From NCBI RefSeq assembly GCF_937906425.1, contig NZ_CALCYR010000207.1:1-8311 (forward strand): 8,311 nucleotides of DNA, written 5' to 3'. The notes beneath the pieces were generated by a model. That model did no database searches and was not told the DNA's origin. It saw only the letters and a program-made list of their open reading frames with translations. Both the position numbers and the translations under genes were made by a program. This stretch comes from an uncultured Methanobrevibacter sp. GTDB taxonomy: Archaea > Methanobacteriota > Methanobacteria > Methanobacteriales > Methanobacteriaceae. Within the stretch, counting starts at the first letter, position 1. Every line of letters begins with the position of its first letter. Of this stretch, positions 1-4,854 are shown one piece after another.

Positions 1-64
1 TTTTTAGCTTTTTAGCTTTTTAGCTTTTTAGCTTTTTAGCTTTTTAGCTTTTTAGTTTTTTAGT
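1..64. repeat. 8-bp tandem repeat, eight copies (TTTTTAGC)
   Basis: Six exact copies of TTTTTAGC (1-48) are followed by two copies ending in T instead of C (49-64), then a plain T run. The TAG inside each unit recurs every 8 bases, so all three plus frames are closed. The complement GCTAAAAA carries TAA in the same way, so all minus frames are closed too and the array cannot be coding. The array may begin before the window. It lies about 45 bases upstream of the C/D sRNA and may be the T-rich terminator zone of a gene to the left; that role is inferred. Confidence 0.9.
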
Positions 65-108
65 TTTTTTATTATTTTAATTCTATTTTTTTATCTTAAT
101 TATCATTA

Positions 109-174
109 AAATGGCCTGTGATGAACCCTATGAGCTCTGATACGTGATGAATGATGGGCGATCTGAGGCCATTT
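109..174 (+). ncRNA. Archaeal C/D box small guide RNA (double guide)
   Basis: All four boxes are present with canonical spacing: box C GTGATGA (118-124), D' guide ACCCTATGAGCT (125-136), box D' CTGA (137-140), a 3-base spacer TAC, box C' GTGATGA (144-150), D guide ATGATGGGCGAT (151-162) and box D CTGA (163-166). A perfect 8-bp terminal stem, AAATGGCC (109-116) with GGCCATTT (167-174), closes the kink-turn. Both guides are exactly 12 nt, the archaeal norm, and box C and C' are identical. Such RNAs assemble with L7Ae, Nop5 and fibrillarin and direct 2'-O-methylation of the target base paired five nucleotides upstream of D or D'. The D' guide predicts target AGCUCAUAGGGU with the methyl on the C of CAU, which fits the wobble C34 of a Met-type tRNA. 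I could not assign the D guide target (AUCGCCCAUCAU). The RNA sits alone between genes. I see no clean TATA box at the expected distance, so it could have its own weak promoter or be processed from a longer transcript. Confidence 0.93.
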
Positions 175-190
175 CATTTTTTAATTTTTT
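173..190 (+). terminator. U-rich 3' end after the C/D sRNA
   Basis: The closing stem of the sRNA runs directly into T-tracts (TTTCATTTTTTAATTTTTT). Oligo-U stretches are sufficient for termination by archaeal RNA polymerase, and the terminal stem itself could assist. The role is inferred from position and composition. Confidence 0.5.
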
Positions 191-259
191 GCTTATTTTT
201 TTAATTTTTTTTACTCTTTTTTTTAATTTTTTTTACTCTTTTTTTTAATTTTTTACTTA
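177..259. repeat. Degenerate 20-22 bp T-rich tandem repeat
   Basis: The unit is roughly eight T, AA, eight T, ACTC. Clear copies lie at 196-216, 217-238 and 239-259, and a shorter relative at 177-195 ends in GCTTA. The AA doublets fall at 183, 203, 225 and 247, giving a period of 20-22. The region is non-coding and probably arose by slippage. Each unit offers a strong oligo-U terminator in the plus direction. Confidence 0.75.
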
Positions 260-435
260 TTTTTCTACTTCTTTTTTATTCCTTATTCTAATTTTTTACT
301 CATTTTTCATGGGGGGATGATTTTTTTTAAATAAATTGTTCATATTTTTTCTAAAATAATTTATAATTGCTTTTTTTTATGCTAAATGATTAAATGATTA
401 ATTGTTTATTTTCATATTATTGAACAATTAAAAAG
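260..435. other. AT-rich spacer with candidate regulatory repeats
   Basis: I see no gene in this stretch. It contains an isolated run of six G (311-316), a tandem pair of AAATGATT (384-391 and 392-399), and an inverted repeat close to the TATA box of the next gene (398-406 with 423-431). The nonamer AATTGTTCA (334-342) recurs as its reverse complement TGAACAATT (421-429). Confidence 0.55.
398..431. promoter_or_regulatory. Inverted repeat, possible operator of the ABM-domain gene
   Basis: TTAATTGTT (398-406) is the exact reverse complement of AACAATTAA (423-431), with 16 bases between the arms. The right arm ends four bases before the putative TATA box, where a bound repressor would interfere with TFB/TBP. 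The sequence is AT-rich, so chance is a real alternative. Confidence 0.35.
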
Positions 436-445
436 TTTAAATATA
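436..445 (+). promoter_or_regulatory. TATA box of the ABM-domain gene
   Basis: TTTAAATATA matches the archaeal TATA consensus and is preceded by a purine-rich AAAAG, as expected of a BRE. Transcription would be expected to start about 25 bases downstream, near 464-468. That gives a leader of about 20-25 bases containing the ribosome binding site at 480-485. Confidence 0.6.
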
Positions 446-488
446 TTTTGGAATATAAATATCAATAAAAATCTTAGTCGGTGATTTT

Positions 489-785
489 ATGATAATCGTA
501 TTGGCAAAAGCAATCCCTAAAGATGAAGAAGCTTGTGAAAAAATTGTTGAATTTGCACAAGACTTAATTGAAAACTCAAGAAAAGAAGATGGAAATGTAG
601 ATTACAACCTGTACAGCAATACTGGTGATGGAACTTTATTGTTTGTAGAGCAATGGGAATCTATAGATATTTTAGGCACTCATTTAAAAACTGAACATTT
701 CATTAAATTTGGAGAAAATATTGAAGATTTAGTTGCAGAAGACCTTATAATTGATGTCTTCAATGCAGATGCCGTAGATCTCTAA
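489..785 (+). CDS. ABM-domain protein, putative quinol monooxygenase (YgiN-like)
   Basis: This 98-residue protein fits a single ABM (antibiotic biosynthesis monooxygenase) domain, a dimeric alpha/beta-barrel ferredoxin fold. Recognisable family features are the N-terminal strand of small hydrophobic residues (1-9), EDGNVDYNLY (33-42), the strand TLLFVEQW (49-56), and the helix with two His residues in HLKTEHF (65-71). Members include cofactor-free monooxygenases acting on quinols or polyketide-like substrates, but many small archaeal members have no known substrate. It should be cytosolic, with no signal peptide. The start is supported by GGTGAT (480-485), complementary to the 16S rRNA 3' end, three bases before the ATG. 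It appears monocistronic, with its own TATA box and T-tracts after the stop. The fold assignment is firm; the enzymatic activity is a family-level guess. Confidence 0.85.
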   Translation: MIIVLAKAIPKDEEACEKIVEFAQDLIENSRKEDGNVDYNLYSNTGDGTLLFVEQWESIDILGTHLKTEHFIKFGENIEDLVAEDLIIDVFNADAVDL

Positions 786-798
786 TTTTTCTCTTTTT

Positions 799-895
799 TC
801 ATTTTCTTATTCTTTTTTTATTTTTTTTTATTCTTAATTATCTTTTCTCATTTTCTTATTCTTTTTTTATTTTTTTTTATTCTTAATTATCTTTT
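799..895. repeat. Perfect 48-bp direct repeat, period 49
   Basis: Bases 799-846 and 848-895 are identical, including the lengths of their seven-T and nine-T tracts and the shared TTCTTAATTATC core. Exact identity of homopolymer tracts suggests a recent tandem duplication. The next stretch (about 898-945) shows weaker similarity, possibly an older decayed copy. Confidence 0.88.
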
Positions 896-981
896 TTTAT
901 TTTTAGAATTATGTTTTTTATTCTTTTTTCTCATTTTCACTATTTTATTCATTTTGAAAAATTTTTTATTACAAAACTATA

Positions 982-990
982 TTTAAAATA
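982..990 (+). promoter_or_regulatory. TATA box of the PH-domain gene (leaderless)
   Basis: TTTAAAATA is centred about 25 bases before the ATG at 1011, the usual archaeal TATA-to-start-site distance. No Shine-Dalgarno-like sequence lies between it and the ATG (only A/T and a single C). Both facts point to a leaderless or nearly leaderless mRNA. Confidence 0.55.
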
Positions 991-1010
991 AAAATTATAA
1001 ATATAAACTA

Positions 1011-3302
1011 ATGTTTAGTAAAGATAAAAATAATGAGTCTAATGAAAAGATATTATATGAAACTCAGCCTAATATCATTGTTTATTCCAAGGGAATTTTA
1101 ATTGGAATGATTTTATTAGGTTTCCTTTTTTCATTATACACTACAGGAATTCAATATATTGGAAATATGCAGGTTTATCTTATTGAATCTAGTAAATTGC
1201 CAATGACTCGTTACTTTGCAATTGCAATATTTGTATGCATCATTCTTGTTATTGTATACATTGTCTTTAAATTGTTGGCTTGGACAACTGTCAAGTATAC
1301 AATTACAGAAACCAGAGTCATTGCAGAGAAGGGCTTGCTTTTACATAAAAAGAATTATATGCCTTTCAATACCATTCAGGATGTGGACCGTTCCCAAAGT
1401 CTTTTTGGAAGATTGTTTTCAGTAGGCACCATCACATTATACAGTGCTTATGATGGAAATAATATTAAAATCAAGGATGTTTCAAGTCCTAAAAAGATTG
1501 AGGACATTATTTTTGAAAACATTAGGGGCACACATCTCAAATCACGCAATCTATATGATGAGGAGACAGGATATTCCAATTCCAATTTCAATCCGATAAG
1601 ACCGAATTCCGATGAAAAGTCTCATTATAGGCGTATGGAAGATCTTGACGATCTTGAATTGCTTGATGCAAAAGAGCGTAAAAGGAACCTTAGGGATATA
1701 AGGAAAAAGGCTCAACAATCCAGAAATAATGATTATAATAAGTCCAATTATGATGATTCATATTATGAAGGCTCCGATTATGAATCTGACTATGGTTCTG
1801 TAAATACTTATGTTCCAAATGAAAGAAACCGTCATTACACTTCCGGAGCAATAAGGGAATCATATCAGAGGAATCCTAAAAAGTATTTTGCAAATAATTA
1901 TGAAGAATTCCATCAAAGCAATCTTGAGGCTCAAAATCAGGGCTCTCAAGGATATGCTTCCAATGATTATTCAGAATCTTCAAGAGGATATGGCGATTCT
2001 TCTTCCAGGTCTTATGAGGATTCTTCTAGAGGGTATGGCGGTTCTTCTTCCAGGTCTTATGATGGTTCTTCAAGGGGGTATGGCGGTTCTTCTTCCAGGT
2101 CTTATGATGGTTCTTCCAAAGGTTTCGCCGGTCCTTCACATTCATATTCAGAATCTTCTAGCTATGGCTCTTCAAGGCCTTATGATAATTCTCGTGGAAA
2201 CTATTCCGAATCCAGGGCTTATGATGGACCTTCATCCAATAATCATTCAAGAAGAGCTCCTGATAGAAATATAAATCAAGGTAATCTTGGAAATGATAGG
2301 GGATATGATGACCATAAGTCCGGCGGCGCTTCTGTTGTAATAAATCCTTCCAAGGATAAAAAATCTTCCAGAGGATTTAATTTATTTGACAATCAGGACA
2401 GATATTCTGATGATTATATCTCTGATGAGGAATTTGACAGTACCATTAATCAGGCAATGAATAATATGGAAGACAATATTAAATTCAAGCCTTCCACATC
2501 AAGAAAGATTAAGTCTGTTAATAATCATAATACAAATCATAATTATGATAATATGAGCTATGAGGCATATTCTGACGATTATGATTATTCTTCTTCTGAG
2601 AGAGTTCATTCTCCTTCTTCTGAGAGGGGATATTCTCCTTCTTCTGAGAGAGGTTATTCTCCTTCTTCTGAGAGGGGTTATTCTCCTTCTTCTGAGAGGG
2701 GTTATTCTCCTTCTTCTGAGAGTGGATATGGTGAAGGGTATTATTCCAGAAGGTCTAAAACTAATCAGAGACCTTATCAAAATCAAGAATCTTATGATAG
2801 GGGCTATGATAATCAAGGCAGCTATTCTGATAGAAGTTATGATAATCAAAATGGCCATTCTAATAGGGCATATAATAACCAAAGGGAATATAACTCTTCA
2901 AGAAGGGATAGAGAACCATATCATTCCAGTCAAAGACCTTATGATTCTAGGAATGCTAGAGTAGATTCTAGAGCTAATGAATATCCTCATCAAGAGTCTT
3001 ATTATCCTGAAAGAAATGATTTTGATTCTAATTATCATGATAGTCGTGACTTTGAATCTAATCAATATGCTGGAGATAGAAACAGGAATCCTAATTATGG
3101 AAATTCCAGAAACAATAGGAATAAAAGGCATTCAAATAATCATAAACAGTATTCAAATCATTCCCAAAATGATTATGGGTCTGAATTGAAAAATGTAAAC
3201 AATGAAAATTCTGTTGAGAAAAAGGATTTTGAAGAAGAAAATAATGATAAAAACGAGGATTCCGTATTTGCAAAACATTCCAGAAAATTCAGAAAACATT
3301 AG
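1011..3302 (+). CDS. Membrane-anchored bPH2 (YdbS-like) protein with giant low-complexity tail
   Basis: A 763-residue protein of two unlike halves. The N-terminal 172 residues have two hydrophobic segments (about 22-45 and 68-90) followed by a bacterial PH-like domain (91-172) of the YdbS/bPH2 type. It is recognisable from YTITETRVIAEKG, NTIQDVDRSQSLFGRLFSVGTI and a following beta strand. Such domains often occur alone in membrane proteins of about 150-200 residues with no firmly known function. From about residue 173 to the end there is no globular signature: the tail is rich in Ser, Tyr, Asn, Arg, Asp and Gly and poor in hydrophobic residues. It holds three near-identical 15-residue repeats plus a decayed one (323-382) and six octads of type SSERGYSP (528-575), followed by YDNQ-type motifs. 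The last residues are acidic, then basic (KHSRKFRKH). Two segments with a short N-terminus would put the PH domain and tail on the cytosolic side. The reading frame is open throughout and the repeat units are multiples of three, so it is a real protein. The tail could scaffold, bind nucleic acid or form condensates, but this is inference. Confidence 0.82.
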   Translation: MFSKDKNNESNEKILYETQPNIIVYSKGILIGMILLGFLFSLYTTGIQYIGNMQVYLIESSKLPMTRYFAIAIFVCIILVIVYIVFKLLAWTTVKYTITETRVIAEKGLLLHKKNYMPFNTIQDVDRSQSLFGRLFSVGTITLYSAYDGNNIKIKDVSSPKKIEDIIFENIRGTHLKSRNLYDEETGYSNSNFNPIRPNSDEKSHYRRMEDLDDLELLDAKERKRNLRDIRKKAQQSRNNDYNKSNYDDSYYEGSDYESDYGSVNTYVPNERNRHYTSGAIRESYQRNPKKYFANNYEEFHQSNLEAQNQGSQGYASNDYSESSRGYGDSSSRSYEDSSRGYGGSSSRSYDGSSRGYGGSSSRSYDGSSKGFAGPSHSYSESSSYGSSRPYDNSRGNYSESRAYDGPSSNNHSRRAPDRNINQGNLGNDRGYDDHKSGGASVVINPSKDKKSSRGFNLFDNQDRYSDDYISDEEFDSTINQAMNNMEDNIKFKPSTSRKIKSVNNHNTNHNYDNMSYEAYSDDYDYSSSERVHSPSSERGYSPSSERGYSPSSERGYSPSSERGYSPSSESGYGEGYYSRRSKTNQRPYQNQESYDRGYDNQGSYSDRSYDNQNGHSNRAYNNQREYNSSRRDREPYHSSQRPYDSRNARVDSRANEYPHQESYYPERNDFDSNYHDSRDFESNQYAGDRNRNPNYGNSRNNRNKRHSNNHKQYSNHSQNDYGSELKNVNNENSVEKKDFEEENNDKNEDSVFAKHSRKFRKH
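1977..2156 (+). repeat. 45-bp coding repeats (15-residue SSRGYGGSSSRSYDG)
   Basis: Units lie at 1977-2021, 2022-2066 and 2067-2111, with a decayed fourth (2112-2156, SSKGFAGPS...). The second and third differ at only two of 45 bases. Being in frame, the repeats can expand or contract without a frameshift. Confidence 0.9.
2592..2735 (+). repeat. 24-bp coding repeats (octapeptide SSERGYSP), six copies
   Basis: Units start at 2592, 2616, 2640, 2664, 2688 and 2712. The first (SSERVHSP) and last (SSESGYGE) are diverged; the middle four encode the same octad. Units at 2664-2687 and 2688-2711 are identical in DNA and the others differ by one to a few bases. Near-identity including third codon positions indicates recent expansion. 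Confidence 0.92.
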
Positions 3303-3457
3303 ATTTTTAATTTTTTTATCTTTAATTTTTATTATTTTTCATATTTTTTTAATTTTAAAAAACTTTTTAAAGGGTTTTTAATTGACTTTAATAAAAATTT
3401 TACTTAAGCTTTGATTTTATTTTATTTGTTTTATTTATTTTAATTTGAAGGTAAAGT
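3303..3457. other. T-rich spacer: terminator tracts, then promoter region
   Basis: The first half carries repeated oligo-T tracts fit to end the PH-domain transcript. A possible TATA box for the next gene is TTTAATAAA (3387-3395), which would give a leader of about 40 bases. It is a weak match in AT-rich DNA. AAGGT (3448-3452) is the ribosome binding site of the following gene. Confidence 0.4.
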
Positions 3458-4642
3458 ATGAGTTTTGATTATGATGTAACTATCATTGGTGCAGGGCCTA
3501 TCGGTTCAAGTCTGGCTTATAATTTGGCTAGGGAAAACCTTAAAGTCTGTCTTATAGACAAAAAGAAAGTTATAGGTTTGCCATTGCAATGTGCAGGCAT
3601 AGTTAATAAGAGAATTTTGTCCTTAAATGAAATTCCTGAAGATTTAATATTGAATCATGTCAAGGGAGCTAATCTGCATAGTAAAAGTCATTCTCTGTCT
3701 GTCTCTAAGGATGAAACTCAGGCATTCATTATCGACAGGGTTGGATTGGACCAATTCCTATTCAATCGTGCAATAAAAAATGATGTTGATTGTCATTTAT
3801 CTTCAAAGGTAGTAAATATCGATTCAGAGTCTGGTTTGGTGGAATTCAAGTCAGAATCCACTGTCAAGTCAATAAGCTCTAAGATAATTGTGGGGGCTGA
3901 TGGTCCACAATCACTTGTATCAAAATCCCTTGGAAATGAGATTGACACTTATGATGCAAGCCAATATCTTGTAAAGGTTGAAAATATTGAAAATATGGAA
4001 TTTGTTGACCTTTATGCAGGAGAAAATTTGTTTCCAGGTTTTATTTGGAATATTCCTGTCTATAAAAATATCTATAGGATTGGCATGTTTTCAAATTATA
4101 ACTGTAAGGAGCAATCAGAGATTCTGGATAAGTTTTTGGAAAAGGAGTTCAATCATTCAAACTATGAGGTTTTGGAAAAGTACAAGGGCAAGATTCCAAT
4201 ATTCAATGGGAAAAACCTTTTGGTAAAAAATAGGGTTCTCTTGATTGGAGATGCCGCTTCTCAAGTTAAGCCTACAACTGGTGGAGGTTTATTGATTGGA
4301 TTTGAATCAGTTCAATTTGCATTTAAATCTATTGTAAAGTCCTTAGAGGAATCTGATTTGGAAATTTTAAATGATTATGCAAATGATTTTGAAAAGAGAT
4401 TTTCAAAGGAGTTTTCATACCAGTTCAAGGTTCAAAAAACATTGTGTACATTGTCTGATGAGGACTTGGATTACTTTTTCATTAAATTAAAGGAAAAGGA
4501 AGCTGACAAATTAATTTCTGAATATGGTGATATGGACAATCAATCTGCTCTTGTTAAGGAATTTTTAAAAAGAGGTCTGATTTTGGATTTGCTTCCAGCC
4601 ATTCATAAGAGGGAATTGGCCAAGATCTGGTTGTTGAAATGA
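3458..4642 (+). CDS. Geranylgeranyl reductase family FAD-dependent oxidoreductase
   Basis: A 394-residue flavoprotein of the geranylgeranyl reductase family, the normal size for the group. The N-terminal dinucleotide-binding motif is GAGPIG (11-16) with the acidic residue D34 closing the beta-alpha-beta unit. LPLQCAGIV (41-49) carries the family's Cys-x-Gly near the active site. R94 lies in the conserved Asp-Arg pair, GADGPQS (146-152) is the second FAD/NAD contact motif, and LLIGDAASQVKPTTGGG (261-277) is the FAD pyrophosphate and ribityl motif typical of these reductases. In archaea such enzymes saturate the geranylgeranyl chains of ether lipids (digeranylgeranylglycerophospholipid reductase), usually at the inner membrane face. 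Methanogens often have several paralogs, so the exact substrate is not settled. The start is supported by AAGGT five bases before the ATG. No partner gene adjoins it; the neighbours are separated by 155 and 212 bases. Confidence 0.88.
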   Translation: MSFDYDVTIIGAGPIGSSLAYNLARENLKVCLIDKKKVIGLPLQCAGIVNKRILSLNEIPEDLILNHVKGANLHSKSHSLSVSKDETQAFIIDRVGLDQFLFNRAIKNDVDCHLSSKVVNIDSESGLVEFKSESTVKSISSKIIVGADGPQSLVSKSLGNEIDTYDASQYLVKVENIENMEFVDLYAGENLFPGFIWNIPVYKNIYRIGMFSNYNCKEQSEILDKFLEKEFNHSNYEVLEKYKGKIPIFNGKNLLVKNRVLLIGDAASQVKPTTGGGLLIGFESVQFAFKSIVKSLEESDLEILNDYANDFEKRFSKEFSYQFKVQKTLCTLSDEDLDYFFIKLKEKEADKLISEYGDMDNQSALVKEFLKRGLILDLLPAIHKRELAKIWLLK

Positions 4643-4760
4643 TTGGATTTTAAATTTTTTAATCAAATGTTTTATTTAATTTGATTTAATTTATTTATTG
4701 AAATATTTGTTTAAGGATTAATTTAGGTTTATTGTTTAAATTTAATAATTATGTATTTAT
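4643..4760. other. AT-rich spacer with weak hairpin
   Basis: There is no gene here. AATCAAAT (4661-4668) can pair with ATTTGATT (4679-4686) across a 10-base loop, shortly after the reductase stop codon and followed by T-rich sequence. An all-AU-rich stem is weak, so this is only a possible terminator. Confidence 0.35.
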
Positions 4761-4840
4761 TTAGTTTTTAAGTATTTTCTTTGGTTTTTAAGTATTTTAT
4801 TTGGTTTTTAAGTATTTTATTTGGTTTTTAAGTATTTATT
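4761..4840. repeat. 20-bp tandem repeat, four copies, upstream of Trm-G10
   Basis: Four units of TTGGTTTTTAAGTATTTTAT occupy 4761-4780, 4781-4800, 4801-4820 and 4821-4840. The second and third differ by nothing or by boundary bases only; the first and last carry one to three changes. The array ends 14 bases before the chosen start codon. Each unit contains TTTTTAAGTATTTTA, which resembles a TATA element, so the array may hold or duplicate the promoter. The frame from TTG at 4801 stays open through the array, but this is a consequence of the repeat and not a likely N-terminus. Confidence 0.88.
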
Positions 4841-4842
4841 AT

Positions 4843-4846
4843 GGAG
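4843..4846 (+). promoter_or_regulatory. Ribosome binding site deciding the Trm-G10 start
   Basis: GGAG sits eight bases before the ATG at 4855. The upstream TTG at 4801 lies within the tandem repeats and has no comparable site. The ATG at 4841 belongs to a three-codon frame and is not a competitor. Confidence 0.7.
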
Positions 4847-4854
4847 TATTGAAA

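Larger units (their letters stand above)
786..1010. other. T-rich spacer with terminator-like tracts
   Basis: There is no gene here. The spacer begins with oligo-T tracts suited to terminating the ABM-domain gene, contains a perfect 48-bp direct repeat (799-846 and 848-895), and ends in the promoter of the PH-domain gene. Confidence 0.7.

Noticed and set aside
308..320. Run of six G (CATGGGGGGATGA) in AT-rich DNA as a ribosome binding site or G-rich element
   Set aside because: No start codon or frame follows at usable distance, the ATG at 309 reaches a stop after three codons, and one G-run cannot form a quadruplex. It remains unexplained.
1888..2274. Open plus-strand frame inside the PH-domain gene
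   Set aside because: It is an off-frame shadow of the 15-residue repeats, with Leu/Met-rich low-complexity translation and no initiation signal.
2592..2735. Regular repeats considered as a CRISPR array
   Set aside because: Units are contiguous with no unique spacers, the period is 24 bases, and the block lies in frame inside a gene.
2499..2882. Long open frame on the minus strand, very rich in Arg and Ile
   Set aside because: It is the mirror of the SSERGYSP repeat block: the repeat period is a multiple of three, so an antisense frame stays open automatically. It has no ribosome binding site and implausible composition.
4801..4854. TTG-initiated N-terminal extension of the methyltransferase
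   Set aside because: The 18 added residues are encoded by the 20-bp tandem repeat, there is no ribosome binding site before TTG, and the ATG at 4855 has GGAG at good spacing and a family-like N-terminus.
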